64,000 bases of DNA from CAVSRC01 sp963782045 (lineage in GTDB: Bacteria > Pseudomonadota > Alphaproteobacteria > Rhizobiales > Kaistiaceae). The notes beneath the pieces are model-generated. The model was not told where the DNA came from, searched no databases, and worked only from the letters and a program-made list of their open reading frames with translations. Location of the stretch: NCBI GenBank assembly GCA_963782045.1, contig CAWAIR010000037.1, positions 992,001 through 1,056,000 on the forward strand, read 5' to 3'. Position numbers and translations under genes: made by a program. Positions 17,576 through 27,956 of the stretch are shown here, piece by piece. The stretch's first letter is position 1. Each line of letters starts with the position of its first letter.

Positions 17576-18067
17576 ATGGCCGCGCGCAGGCATCCGTATA
17601 TTCCCGCCTCGACCATCCGCCAATTGCCGCGCGCCTGCCGCGCGATCGCAGCGGCTGCTTTCGCCCTTTCGCTCGGCGGTTGCGCCGGGCTCGGCCTGCC
17701 CTTCGCCGCTGAAACCACCAGCGACGCGGCGCTGACCACCGGCAGCATCAGGCCGACGCTGGTCAACGCCAGCGTCGTCGACGGCGTCGATGCCTCCGAC
17801 TGGGAGGCGATCCGCCGTACCCTTGCCACCATCCCCGCCGATGCCACCGTCGACAGGCTCGCCTGGCGCAACCCCGACACCGGCTCCGCCGGCACGATCT
17901 CGGGTCTCGGCGCCGCGCACGCGCGCGGCGGTCTCGCCTGCCGCCCCTTCGCCACTACCGTCAACGACCAGCGCGGCGTGCGCCGCTATCGCGGTGAGGC
18001 CTGCAAGCTCAGCAACGGCCGCTGGCAGCTCTACGGCATGGTCGGCGACGACGCCCAGCTCTCCTGA
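17576..18067 (+). CDS. RT0821/Lpp0805-type surface lipoprotein
   Basis: 163 residues. A basic leader and hydrophobic stretch (AIAAAAFALSLGGC) end in a lipobox-like LGGC near residue 36, so the mature protein is probably lipidated. The C-terminal 80 residues resemble the RT0821/Lpp0805 surface-protein family: RLAWRNPDTGSAGTISG, then the FATTVND-x-RGVRRYRGEACKLSNGRWQL stretch. Function is unknown; an outer-membrane or periplasmic location is inferred. It is followed 104 bp later by the DnaJ-like gene. Confidence 0.82.
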   Translation: MAARRHPYIPASTIRQLPRACRAIAAAAFALSLGGCAGLGLPFAAETTSDAALTTGSIRPTLVNASVVDGVDASDWEAIRRTLATIPADATVDRLAWRNPDTGSAGTISGLGAAHARGGLACRPFATTVNDQRGVRRYRGEACKLSNGRWQLYGMVGDDAQLS

Positions 18068-18171
18068 GGCCGTGCGGCCGAGCCAAACGCTGGCATTTGC
18101 TGCCGGAATGACCATATTGGGCGTGACCGGCGATTCCACCGGCCAGCGGCCAATGTGCTGATCATTCAACC

Positions 18172-19149
18172 ATGCGCGATCCCTATGAGGTGCTCGGCGT
18201 CAGCCGGACGGCCAGCGAGAGCGAAATCAAGTCGGCCTTCCGCAAGCTCGCCAAGAAGCACCACCCAGACCAGAGCAAGGACCCGAAAGCGAAGGAACGC
18301 TTCGGCGAGATCAACGCCGCCTATGAGATCGTCGGCGACAAGGACAAGCGCGGGCAGTTCGACCGTGGCGAGATCGGCGCCGACGGCAAGCCGCGCTTCC
18401 AGGGCTTCGAGGGCTTCGGCCGCGGCGCCCAGCCGGGCGGCGGCGGGCGCACGTTCCGCTGGTCGACCGGCGGCCCCGGCGGCGGCCCCGGCGGCCCCGG
18501 CTTCGGCGGCGCCAGCGGCGATTTCGCCACCGACGACATCCTGAGCGAGATCCTCGGCGGCTTCGGCCGCGGCGGCGGCGGCCCCCGTGGCGGCGCGCGG
18601 GCGCGCCCGCAGCGCGGCCAGGACGTCACCGCCACCGCGGCGGTGACGCTGGAGCAGATAGTCCATGGCGAGAAGGCGCGGGTCGACCTTCCCACCGGAC
18701 GGACGGTGGAAATCTCCGTACCGGTCGGCACGCGTCCGGGCCAGGTGATCCGCCTCAAGGGCCAGGGCCAGCCGGGCGCGCTCGGCGGTCAGCCCGGCGA
18801 TGCCCTGGTCACCATCGAATTCGTGCCGCATCCGCTGTTCAAGGTGGAAGGTGACACGCTGCGCCGCGAGATCGCCGTCACCCTCGACGAGGCGGTGCTC
18901 GGCGCCAAGGTGCGCGTGCCCACCCTCGACGGGCCGGTGACCCTCTCGGTGCCGCCGAAATCGAGCGGCGGGCGCTCGCTCCGCCTCAAGGGCAAGGGCC
19001 TGCCGCGCGCCGGCGGCGGCCGCGGCGACCTCTTGGTGACGCTCAAGATCGTGCTGCCGGAAGGCGGCGACGGCGAGCTCGAGGCGCTGATGAAGAAGTG
19101 GCGCGAGACGCGCCGCTACACCGCCCGCGACGAGACGTCGGACCCGTAG
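18172..19149 (+). CDS. DnaJ/CbpA-like co-chaperone
   Basis: 325 residues. The J domain is at residues 1-70 with the HPD motif in KKHHPDQSKD, which stimulates the ATPase of DnaK. A Gly/Arg-rich linker of about 80 residues follows (repeated GGPGGGPGGPGFGG). Two C-terminal beta-barrel substrate domains come after it, beginning at GQDVTATAAVTLEQI. The four CxxCxGxG zinc repeats of true DnaJ are absent, so this is a class II (CbpA-type) J protein. It stands alone rather than beside dnaK. Confidence 0.93.
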   Translation: MRDPYEVLGVSRTASESEIKSAFRKLAKKHHPDQSKDPKAKERFGEINAAYEIVGDKDKRGQFDRGEIGADGKPRFQGFEGFGRGAQPGGGGRTFRWSTGGPGGGPGGPGFGGASGDFATDDILSEILGGFGRGGGGPRGGARARPQRGQDVTATAAVTLEQIVHGEKARVDLPTGRTVEISVPVGTRPGQVIRLKGQGQPGALGGQPGDALVTIEFVPHPLFKVEGDTLRREIAVTLDEAVLGAKVRVPTLDGPVTLSVPPKSSGGRSLRLKGKGLPRAGGGRGDLLVTLKIVLPEGGDGELEALMKKWRETRRYTARDETSDP

Positions 19150-19303
19150 TTTCGCAACGCGGGCGTCCCCCTGCGCGGCCGTTTTCCGTGGTTTCCTGAC
19201 ATCTCCGCGGTGTGACCTCGGACACAGGCGGGGAACCCGCCGTCGCCCCCGGACGTTTTACGCCCAAGCGAACGCGTCAATGCGTGAACTGTGGAGCGTA
19301 GTC

Positions 19304-20011
19304 ATGCGAATGCACCGTCTCATCGCGGCAACCGCCGGAGCCTTTTTGGCGAGCGCCGCCTTCTGCCAAGCCGCCCAGGCGCATCTTCTCATCAGCGTCG
19401 ATCAGGCGGCTCAACGGATGCTGGTCTCGGTCGACGGGCAGCTTCTCTACGACTGGCCGGTCTCCACCGGGAGGCCGGGCTACCAGACGCCGGACGGCTC
19501 GTTCAGGCCGATGCGCATGGACATCAATCATCGCAGCGAAGAGTACGACAACGCGCCCATGCCCTATTCCATCTTCTTCACCGACACCGGCGTCGCCGTC
19601 CACGGAACCGACGAGCCGAGTGGCCTCGGCCGGCCCGTTTCCCACGGCTGCGTGCGGCTGTCGGTGAACCATGCGGCGACCCTTTGGAACCTGGTGCAGG
19701 ACCAGACCATGGCAAACACCACGGTCGTGGTCAGCGGCGCGATCCCGTCCGCCAGCCAGATGGTGGTCGCCGACGCGCGGCCGACGGTGCAGAGCCCGGT
19801 GCCGTCGACCGCCACGCCAGCTCCTGTCGCCACCTCGGCGCCCATGGTGCTGACACCGGCTTCGCCGCCTACGGCGGTCGCCGATTTGGGCGCCATGACG
19901 CTGGTCCCGCCGGCCGACGTCGGCGAGCCCGCGCCGCAACCGCTGCCGCCCGACAGCAGTTGGAACGGCCAGCGCCAGGGCGGCCTGTTTGGCTTGCTCT
20001 TCGGAGGCTAG
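19304..20011 (+). CDS. L,D-transpeptidase (YkuD domain)
   Basis: 235 residues with a signal peptide (LIAATAGAFLASAAFCQAAQA). The YkuD domain spans about residues 30-150 and has the catalytic signature HGTDEP...SHGCVRLSVNHA, with the active Cys in HGCVRL. Such enzymes make 3-3 peptidoglycan cross-links or anchor proteins to peptidoglycan in the periplasm. A Pro/Ala-rich tail of about 75 residues follows. The ATG at 19304 is preferred over 19280 because GTGGAG lies just upstream and the signal peptide then has the normal form. The stop overlaps the end of the convergent Sua5 gene by 4 bp. Confidence 0.93.
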   Translation: MRMHRLIAATAGAFLASAAFCQAAQAHLLISVDQAAQRMLVSVDGQLLYDWPVSTGRPGYQTPDGSFRPMRMDINHRSEEYDNAPMPYSIFFTDTGVAVHGTDEPSGLGRPVSHGCVRLSVNHAATLWNLVQDQTMANTTVVVSGAIPSASQMVVADARPTVQSPVPSTATPAPVATSAPMVLTPASPPTAVADLGAMTLVPPADVGEPAPQPLPPDSSWNGQRQGGLFGLLFGG

Positions 20012-21003
20012 CCGCGTGGTGCGGCGGCGCGGCGCAGGCGGTCGTTGATCGCCTCGCCCAGCCCCTCTTCCGGAATCGGCACGACGGCGATCGTCTTCGC
20101 CTTGCGGTCGAGAGACCGCAGGCCGGCGAAGAAGCCGGCCGCCGCCTCGTCCAGGTCGCCGGACGGGCTGAGGTTGACCGTGGCGGCGGCCTTTTCGGCG
20201 CCGGCCGGCAGGTGCGGCCCGAAGGCAAGCAGCCCCTCCCCGTCCCGCACCTCCGTCACCGCCAGCCGCACGGCCGCCGCCGGCGCGTAGTGCGAGGCGA
20301 GCATGCCCGGAGCCGCCGGCCTGTCGCCGGCCGCCGGAGCGAGGCTGAGCGGCCGGCCGAGCACCGCCTCGATCCGTCCGCGCGCAAGCCCGCCGGCGCG
20401 GAGCAACAGCGGCGCCTCGCCGGCCAGCCCGACGATGGTCAATTCCAGCCCGACGGCCGTGGGGCCGGCGTCGAGGATGACGCCGACGCGATCACCCAGG
20501 TCGCCGATGACGTGCAGCGCCGTGGTCGGGCTGACATGGCCGGAGCGGTTGGCGCTGGGCGCCGCCAGCGGTGCGGGATTCGCGGCCAGCAGCGCCTGCG
20601 CCGCCGGGTGCGCCGGCACGCGCACGGCCAGCGTGTCGAGGCCGGCGGTGACCAGATCGGCGATGCCGGTGCCCGATCTCAGCGGCAGCACCAGCGTCAG
20701 CGGTCCCGGCCAGAAGGCGTCCGCCAGCCGTTCCGCATCGGTGGAGAAGCGGACGTAGCGCATGGCCGCCGCCGCCGAGGCAAGGTGGACGATCAGCGGA
20801 TTGAAGCGCGGCCGGCCCTTGGCGAGGTAGATGCGGCCGACGGCCGCCGGATTGGTGGCGTCGGCGGCCAGGCCGTAGACCGTCTCGGTCGGCATCGCCA
20901 CCAGTTCTCCCCGGCCGAGCGCCTTCACCGCCGCGGCGACGCCCTCGCCGGCTGCGACGTTCATGTCGAAAATACGGGGGAGATTTGCGCTAGCTTGTGT
21001 CAT
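20008..21003 (-). CDS. L-threonylcarbamoyladenylate synthase (Sua5/YrdC type)
   Basis: 331 residues. The N-terminal YrdC domain (about residues 15-215) has LGRGELVAMPTETVYGLAADA, KGRPRFNPLIVHL and APSANRSGHVSPTTA; a linker with GMLASHYAP leads to the C-terminal Sua5 domain. The enzyme uses threonine, bicarbonate and ATP to make the carbamoyl adenylate used for t6A37 in ANN-decoding tRNAs. The start is placed at the ATG at 21003; 20964 is possible and would trim 13 residues before the conserved domain. It is divergent from the acyl-CoA dehydrogenase gene across 85 bp. Confidence 0.93.
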   Translation of the reverse strand: MTQASANLPRIFDMNVAAGEGVAAAVKALGRGELVAMPTETVYGLAADATNPAAVGRIYLAKGRPRFNPLIVHLASAAAAMRYVRFSTDAERLADAFWPGPLTLVLPLRSGTGIADLVTAGLDTLAVRVPAHPAAQALLAANPAPLAAPSANRSGHVSPTTALHVIGDLGDRVGVILDAGPTAVGLELTIVGLAGEAPLLLRAGGLARGRIEAVLGRPLSLAPAAGDRPAAPGMLASHYAPAAAVRLAVTEVRDGEGLLAFGPHLPAGAEKAAATVNLSPSGDLDEAAAGFFAGLRSLDRKAKTIAVVPIPEEGLGEAINDRLRRAAAPRG

Positions 21004-21088
21004 CGGTGAGAGTATCGGCCGTCCGGGCGAGCCGGGTTCTCGCGCTGAGCAATAAGCCGCGTCAAGCGGCAGCCAGAGGTAAAATCCC

Positions 21089-22861
21089 ATGACCCACGCC
21101 ACGCCCCCCGCCGAAATCGCTGCTGCACTAAGGGCCTACGGCGGGCTCGAGCAGATCATCGCCACCGGCGCATTCCCTGATCTCGACGCCGAAACGGCGG
21201 ACGCGATCATCGAGGAGGCCAACCGATTCGCCGAGGCGGAGCTGCTGCCGCTGAACCAGCCGGGCGACCGGACGGGGGTGACGCTCAGCGATGGCGTCGT
21301 CACCACGCCGCCGGGCTGGAAGGAAGCCTACCGGGACTGGCGCGAGGCCGGCTGGAACGCGATCGGCAGCCCGCCGGAAGTGGGCGGCCAGGGCCTGCCG
21401 ATGGTGCTGCAGGTCGCCTTGCAGGAAATCTGGAACGGGGCCAACTCCGCCTTCGCCGTCGGGCCGATGCTGAACGGCGGTGCCGTCGATGCGCTCATCG
21501 CCTATGCCGACGAGGACCTCCAGCGGCGCTATCTGCCCAAGCTGGTCTCGGGCGAATGGATGGTGACGATGGACCTGTCGGAGCCGCAGGCCGGTTCCGA
21601 ACTGGGGGCGCTCACCACCCGCGCCATCCGCGCCGACGACGGCAGCTACCGCATTTTCGGCCAGAAGATCTTCATCACTTACGGCGACCACGACTTCACT
21701 GACAACATCGTCCACCTGGTTCTGGCGCGCCTCGCCAGCGCTCCGCACGGCACCGCGGGCATCTCGATGTTCCTGGTGCCCAAGCTCCTCGACGACGGCA
21801 GCCGCAACGACATGATCGCGGCCAGCAACGAGCACAAGCTCGGCCTGCACGCCTCGCCGACCTGCACCATGGTCTATGGCGAGGGTGGCGAGGGGGCCAA
21901 GGGCTGGCTGATCGGCCGGGAGAACCGCGGGCTGGTGTGCATGTTCACGATGATGAACCACGCGCGGCTCAACGTCGGCGCCCAGGGCGTCGGCGTGGCG
22001 GCGCGGGCGCTGCGCCTGGCACTCGATTTCGCCGCCACGCGCCGCCAGGGCCATGCGCTCGGCGCCGGGCGCGGCGAGATGAGCCCGATCGGCGCCCATC
22101 CCGACATCCAGCGCGGATTGATGCAGATGGCCGCGCTCACCGCCTCGTCGCGGGCGATCTGCTACGCCTGTGCCGAGGCCATCGACATGAGCCACGCGGC
22201 GAGCGAAAGCGAGCGTGGCGCGTGGGCCGACCGGGCGAGCCTGCTCATCCCGGTCGCCAAGGGCTTCGCCACCGACGCCGTCAACGCCGTCACCTCGGCC
22301 GGCATCCAGGTGCACGGCGGCGCCGGCTACATCGAGGAGACGGGAGCGGCGCAGCTCTACCGCGATGCCCGTGTCTTCGCCATCTACGAGGGCACCAACG
22401 GCATCCAGGCGATCGACCTTGCCGCCCGCAAGCTGAAGCTCGGCGGCGGCGCTCCGATCGCGGCGGTGATCAACGAGATCGCCCAGACCGCCATCGCGGT
22501 CGCCGCCGTGAACCGGCCGGAGTTCGGCCAGACCGCTGCGCGGCTCGCCGAAGCCGGCAAACATTTCGCCTCGGCCACCGCCTATCTCGCCAAGTCCCTG
22601 GCCGCCGGCAACCTGCAGCCGGTGCTGGCCGGCGCCACGCCCTATGCCCGCCTTTTCGGTCTTGCATTTGGCGGTGCGCTTCTGGCAAAGGGCGCCCTGA
22701 GGGCGGAGGAGGCGGATCGTGATCGCGCGATCGCTCTGGCGCGATTCCACGGAGAATCGCTGCTGGGCGAGACCGCGGCCCTGGCAATGGCGGTGGCTGA
22801 GGGAGCGGAAGGCCTGCAACAGGCGGCCCGCCACTTCGGCATCGGCTCGCCGCCGGCGTGA
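21089..22861 (+). CDS. acyl-CoA dehydrogenase, large DmdC-like type
   Basis: 590 residues, longer than the common 380-400 because of an N-terminal extension and a C-terminal extra domain, as in the DmdC/AidB-like group. It oxidises an acyl-CoA to the 2-enoyl-CoA with FAD. MDLSEPQAGSELG (near residue 167) is the FAD-contact signature and the catalytic Glu lies in IYEGTNGIQAIDL near residue 432. The chain length or substrate is not known; methylthiopropionyl-CoA is only one possibility. An enoyl-CoA hydratase gene follows 34 bp later, so the two form a two-step beta-oxidation unit. Confidence 0.92.
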   Translation: MTHATPPAEIAAALRAYGGLEQIIATGAFPDLDAETADAIIEEANRFAEAELLPLNQPGDRTGVTLSDGVVTTPPGWKEAYRDWREAGWNAIGSPPEVGGQGLPMVLQVALQEIWNGANSAFAVGPMLNGGAVDALIAYADEDLQRRYLPKLVSGEWMVTMDLSEPQAGSELGALTTRAIRADDGSYRIFGQKIFITYGDHDFTDNIVHLVLARLASAPHGTAGISMFLVPKLLDDGSRNDMIAASNEHKLGLHASPTCTMVYGEGGEGAKGWLIGRENRGLVCMFTMMNHARLNVGAQGVGVAARALRLALDFAATRRQGHALGAGRGEMSPIGAHPDIQRGLMQMAALTASSRAICYACAEAIDMSHAASESERGAWADRASLLIPVAKGFATDAVNAVTSAGIQVHGGAGYIEETGAAQLYRDARVFAIYEGTNGIQAIDLAARKLKLGGGAPIAAVINEIAQTAIAVAAVNRPEFGQTAARLAEAGKHFASATAYLAKSLAAGNLQPVLAGATPYARLFGLAFGGALLAKGALRAEEADRDRAIALARFHGESLLGETAALAMAVAEGAEGLQQAARHFGIGSPPA

Positions 22862-22895
22862 AGGTCCGTGCTCGCAGGAGCCCAGGAGTGATGAG

Positions 22896-23645
22896 ATGAG
22901 CGAATCAGTGGTCAGCGAGATCGCCGAGGGCGTTCAGACCATCCGCATCGAACGCATGGAGGCGGAAAACCGCCTGACCGCCGACATGTGCGAGCGGCTG
23001 GCCGATTCGCTCGCTTTCGGCGAGAGCTCGTCGCGCGTGCGCGCGGTGCTGCTCACCGGCGCTCCCGGCATGTTTTCCGCAGGTCACGACGCCAACGAGC
23101 TGCAGGGCTTTCTCACCGCCGGCGGCATGGGCGAGAGCGTCGTCCGCCTGCTCAAGACCATCGCTTCGATCGACCGGCCGGTGATCGCCGCCGTCGACGG
23201 CCCGTCCTTCGGCCTCGGCACCATCCTGCTCATCCTCTGCGACTACGTGGTTGCCAGCGAATGGTCGATCTTCTCGGCGGCGGCGGCCGAAATGGGGATG
23301 CCGCCGGAAGGTGCGGCCAGCATCCTGGCGCCGCTGCTGATGGGCTATCACCGCGCCTTCGGCCTGCTGGTGATGGGCGATCAGTTCGACGCCCAGCAGG
23401 CGATGCACGCCGGTCTGGTCAACCGGATCGTGCCGGCCGACGCGGTGGAGAGGAGCGGCCAGGAGGCCGCCGGCATCCTCGCCGACAAGCCGCCGGAGGC
23501 GGTGCGCATGCACCGCCGCCTGATGCGCGGCGACCGCCTCGACATCCTCCAGCGCATCGATCAGGAAGCGACGAGCTTCGCCGATCTCTTGCGTTCGCCC
23601 ACGGCGCGTGATGCCTTGCAGGCCTATATCGACGCCAACCGCTGA
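22896..23645 (+). CDS. enoyl-CoA hydratase/isomerase family protein
   Basis: 249 residues with the crotonase fold. The oxyanion-hole segments are visible as MFSAGHDANELQGF near residue 62 and the GPSFGLGTILLILCDYVVAS stretch near 105. The usual hydratase Glu pair is partly altered: MGMPPEGAAS retains one Glu. Hydration of the product of the preceding acyl-CoA dehydrogenase is the simplest role, but isomerase activity is possible. The ATG at 22896 has CAGGAGTG seven bases upstream. The gene lies in a rightward run of five genes leading to dxs. Confidence 0.9.
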   Translation: MSESVVSEIAEGVQTIRIERMEAENRLTADMCERLADSLAFGESSSRVRAVLLTGAPGMFSAGHDANELQGFLTAGGMGESVVRLLKTIASIDRPVIAAVDGPSFGLGTILLILCDYVVASEWSIFSAAAAEMGMPPEGAASILAPLLMGYHRAFGLLVMGDQFDAQQAMHAGLVNRIVPADAVERSGQEAAGILADKPPEAVRMHRRLMRGDRLDILQRIDQEATSFADLLRSPTARDALQAYIDANR

Positions 23646-23663
23646 ACGCCCACGAGCCCATTC

Positions 23664-24593
<930 letters not shown>

Positions 24594-24609
24594 GAAACGA
24601 GGAAACCGG

Positions 24610-24864
24610 ATGGCCGATCACGACCCCGCGCCCGTCGAGGGCATGACATTCGAGGCCGCGCTCAAGGAACTCGAGCAGATCGTCAGCCGGCTGGAGCGCG
24701 GCGAGGTGCCGCTGGCCGAGTCGATCGTCATCTACGAGCGCGGCGACGCGCTGAGGAAGCACTGCGACGCACTGCTGCGCCAGGCGGAGGCGCGGGTAGA
24801 AAAGATCAGGGTCGGCGCCGACGGCAAGCCGGCCGGGGCGGAGCCGCTCGACGGCGACACGTAG
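24610..24864 (+). CDS. xseB: exodeoxyribonuclease VII small subunit
   Basis: 84 residues, the normal size. The conserved core FEAALKELEQIVSRLERGEVPLAESIVIYERGDAL is all there, followed by LRKHCDALLRQAEARVEKI. The small subunit forms a helical bundle with XseA and makes the nuclease that degrades single-stranded DNA from either end. The gene begins 16 bp after the deacetylase gene and precedes dxs, the common arrangement xseB-dxs. The large subunit gene is not in the window. Confidence 0.95.
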   Translation: MADHDPAPVEGMTFEAALKELEQIVSRLERGEVPLAESIVIYERGDALRKHCDALLRQAEARVEKIRVGADGKPAGAEPLDGDT

Positions 24865-24945
24865 GAACCCGCGGCGGCCGCGGCGTTGCGCCGGCCGGGC
24901 GAGCGTGCCATTAGTCGCGGGTGCCCTTTTTGTCAGGCGGACCCC

Positions 24946-26873
24946 TTGAATTCTTCGCCAGTCACGCCGCTTCTCGACCGCGTCAAGACCCCCGAGGATC
25001 TCCGCAAACTGCCGGAATCCGACCTCAAGCAGCTCGCCGACGAGCTGCGCCAGGAGATGGTCTCGGCGGTGTCGGTCACCGGCGGCCATCTCGGCGCGGG
25101 TCTCGGCGTGATCGAGCTCACGGTGGCGCTGCATTACGTCTTCGACACGCCGCGCGACAAGCTGGTCTGGGACGTCGGCCATCAGGCCTATCCGCACAAG
25201 ATCCTCACCGGCCGCCGCGACCGCATCCGCACGCTCCGCCAGGCCGGCGGGCTTTCCGGCTTCACCAAGCGCGCCGAGAGCGACTACGACCCCTTCGGCG
25301 CCGCCCATTCCTCGACCTCGATCTCGGCGGCGCTCGGCATGGCGGTCGCCCGCGACCTCAAGGGCGGCAACTGAGAACATCGTCGCGGTGATCGGCGACG
25401 GCGCCATGTCGGCCGGCATGGCCTATGAGGCGATGAACAATGCCGGCCACCTGAAATCGCGGCTGATCGTCATCCTCAACGACAACGACATGTCGATCGC
25501 ACCGCCGGTCGGGGCGCTGTCGGCGCATCTGGCCAAGCTGGTTTCGGGGCGCACCTATCGCGGCCTCAGGCGCCTGGCCAAGCGGATCGCCGACCGCCTG
25601 CCGCGCTATTTCCGCGAACGGGCGCGGCTGGCGGAAGAATTCACCCGCAGCTTCTGGACCGGCGGCACGCTGTTCGAGGAGCTCGGCTTCTACTACATCG
25701 GCCCGATCGACGGGCACAATCTCGACCACCTGCTGCCGGTGCTGAGGAACGTCGCCTCGATGCATAACGGCCCGGTGCTCGTGCACGTACGCACCAAGAA
25801 GGGCAAGGGCTATGCCCCGGCGGAGGAAGCGCGCCGACAAATACCACGGCGTCGGCACCTTCGACGTGATCACCGGCGCGCAGGCGAAGAGCCGCTCCAA
25901 CGCGCCGGCCTATACACGCGTGTTCGCCGAGAGCCTGATCAAGGAGGCCGAGAAGGACGAGCGCATCGTCGCCATCACCGCGGCAATGCCGGCCGGCACC
26001 GGGCTCGACCTCTTCGGCGGCCGTTTCCCGCGGCGCACCTTCGACGTCGGCATCGCCGAGCAGCACGCGGTGACCTTCGCCGCCGGTCTGGCGACCCAGG
26101 GCTTCAAGCCGTTCGCCGCCATCTATTCGACCTTCCTGCAGCGCGCCTACGATCAGGTGGTTCACGACGTCGCCATCCAGAGCCTGCCCGTGCGCTTCGC
26201 CATCGACCGCGCCGGCTTCGTCGGCGCCGACGGGCAGACCCATGCCGGCGCCTTCGACACGACCTACCTCGCCTGCCTGCCGGGCTTCGTGGTGATGGCG
26301 GCGGCGGACGAGGCGGAACTCGTCCACATGGTGGCGACCGCGGCGGCGATCGACGACCATCCGTCGTCGTTCCGCTATCCGCGCGGCGACGGGGTGGGCG
26401 TCGAGATGCCCGAATGCGGCGTGCCGCTCGAGGTCGGCCGTGGCCGCATCCTGCGCGAGGGTGGCAAGGTGGCGCTGCTTTCGTTCGGCGCGCGCCTCAA
26501 GCAATGCCTTAAGGCGGCTGAGGAGCTCGACGCCTATGGCCTGCCGGCGACGGTCGCCGATGCGCGTTTCGCCAAGCCGCTCGACACGGCGTTGATCGAC
26601 CGGCTGGTGCGCGAGCACGAGGTGCTCATCACCATCGAGGAAGGCTCGATCGGCGGCTTCGCCGCGCACGTGCTCGCCTATCTGGAGAAGAGCGGCGCGC
26701 TTGAACGCGGCATCAAGGTGCGCTCGCTCACCCTCCCCGACCGCTTCGTCGAGCAGGGCAAGCCGGAAGCGATGTACGCCGCCGCCGGCCTCGATGCCGA
26801 CGGCATCGTGACGGCCGTCTTCGCGGCGCTCGGCCGCGAGACGCCGGCTGCGGCCCATCCGCGGCTGGCCTGA
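24946..26873 (+). pseudogene. dxs: 1-deoxy-D-xylulose-5-phosphate synthase, two +1 frameshifts
   Basis: Three consecutive frames together give a full DXS of about 640 residues; no segment is missing. The enzyme condenses pyruvate and glyceraldehyde 3-phosphate with thiamine diphosphate, first step of the MEP isoprenoid route. Frame 1 begins at a TTG (24946) and carries HQAYPHKILTGRRD; frame 2 carries VIGDGAMSAGMAYEAMNNAG with the ThDP-binding GDG; frame 3 carries the C-terminal two thirds (FDVGIAEQHAVTFAAG, DRAGFVGADGQTHAG). The breaks are one extra base at 25372 (T of a TGA) and one near 25832. Removing each base restores the family sequence exactly, so sequence error is more likely than gene loss. 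Confidence 0.9.
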
Positions 26874-26945
26874 GCGCCGCTCCCGCGACGAATTACCCAC
26901 TTCGGAATAGTTCCATTCAGGGCGGAAAGCCCATAGAAGAGGCCG

Positions 26946-27338
26946 ATGTCACGGCGCTCGCTGCTCGCCCTCCTGCGCGGACCCGATGGCCGCTCGCTGG
27001 CGCGCGGCCTGATGGTGCTCGTGCTCGTCAACGTGCTCATCGCCGGGATCCACGACGGCGCCCTCGCCTATGCGGCGACCACGGACACGCCGACGGTGTG
27101 CACCTCCATCGGCGACAATGCCGATCCCGCCCATCCGGCCAACGACGTCGACCACCGCACCTGCTGCATTCTCGGCATCAACGCCGTCGCCAGTGTCGTG
27201 CCGCCATCGACGCCGGCGCTTGCCGACACACCGCCGGCGGTGCCGCTGCCGGTGTTCATTGCGCTGGCGGCGGGCCACGCCACGCCTGATCCTCTCGATG
27301 GCCCAGCGAACCCGCGCGGGCCCCCGCTTCTCGGCTGA
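26946..27338 (+). CDS. DUF2946-like exported protein of a copper cassette
   Basis: 130 residues with a hydrophobic N-terminal segment (LARGLMVLVLVNVLIAGIH). The mature part holds VCTSIGD and a TCCILG cluster, three cysteines spaced as in DUF2946 proteins, and ends NPRGPPLLG, near the ArgGlyProPro ending common in that family. Assignment to DUF2946 is from these short features and is not certain. DUF2946 proteins often sit beside copper-handling genes, and here the PCu(A)C and SCO genes follow. The gene is 72 bp after dxs. Confidence 0.65.
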   Translation: MSRRSLLALLRGPDGRSLARGLMVLVLVNVLIAGIHDGALAYAATTDTPTVCTSIGDNADPAHPANDVDHRTCCILGINAVASVVPPSTPALADTPPAVPLPVFIALAAGHATPDPLDGPANPRGPPLLG

Positions 27339-27425
27339 TCCAGATCCGTCTCGTCAGATCCGTTTCAACCGGCGGCCGCCTGCACATGCGCGGCGCCGCC
27401 ACCTGTCCCGAGGACAATGCTCGCA

Positions 27426-27956
27426 ATGACCCACCTTCTCGCACGCGCCGCTGCCGGCGCCCTCCTGGCAACGATCGCCTTCGCCGCGCCCGCCTTCGCC
27501 CAAGACGTCACGGTCGGCTCGCTCACCCTCTCCAACCTGTGGGCGCGGGCGACGCCGCCCAGGGCGCCGACCGGCGCCGGCTACCTGACCATCACCAACA
27601 CCGGCAACGCGGCCGACACGCTGACCGCCGTTTCGACGCCGGCCGCAGAGACCAGCGAACTGCACATCATGGAGGTCAAGAACGGCATCATGACCATGCA
27701 CCCGGTCGAGGGCGGCATCAAAGTCCCGGCCGGCGGCACCGTCACCCTTGCCCCCGGCGGCTATCACCTGATGTTCATCACGCTGAAGCATGACCTCAAG
27801 CAGGGCGAGGAGCTGCCGGTGACGCTGACCTTCGCCAAGGCCGGCACGGTCGCGGTCAAGCTTCCCATCATGCCGGTCGGCTCGATGGGGCCGACGGGCG
27901 GCGAGAGCGGCGGAGCCATGAAGATGGACGGCGGCCAGATGGGCCAGGGCAAATGA
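27426..27956 (+). CDS. periplasmic copper chaperone PCu(A)C
   Basis: 176 residues with a signal peptide ending APAFA-Q. The cupredoxin-like domain has the Cu(I) ligands of the family pattern H(M)x10Mx21HxM: HIMEVKNGIMTMHP and GGYHLMFITLKHDL. A C-terminal tail rich in Met and Gly (VGSMGP, GAMKMDGGQMGQGK) may add low-affinity copper sites. The chaperone delivers copper, with SCO, to the CuA site of cytochrome oxidase. The start at 27426 is preferred, because GAGG is too close to the ATG at 27417. The stop overlaps the SCO start by 4 bp (ATGA). Confidence 0.93.
   Translation: MTHLLARAAAGALLATIAFAAPAFAQDVTVGSLTLSNLWARATPPRAPTGAGYLTITNTGNAADTLTAVSTPAAETSELHIMEVKNGIMTMHPVEGGIKVPAGGTVTLAPGGYHLMFITLKHDLKQGEELPVTLTFAKAGTVAVKLPIMPVGSMGPTGGESGGAMKMDGGQMGQGK

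Noticed and set aside
25369..25375. Programmed +1 frameshift in dxs like that of prfB
   Set aside because: There is a TGA at the shift but no upstream Shine-Dalgarno-like stimulator, no reason for regulation, and a second +1 site follows in the same gene; error is simpler.
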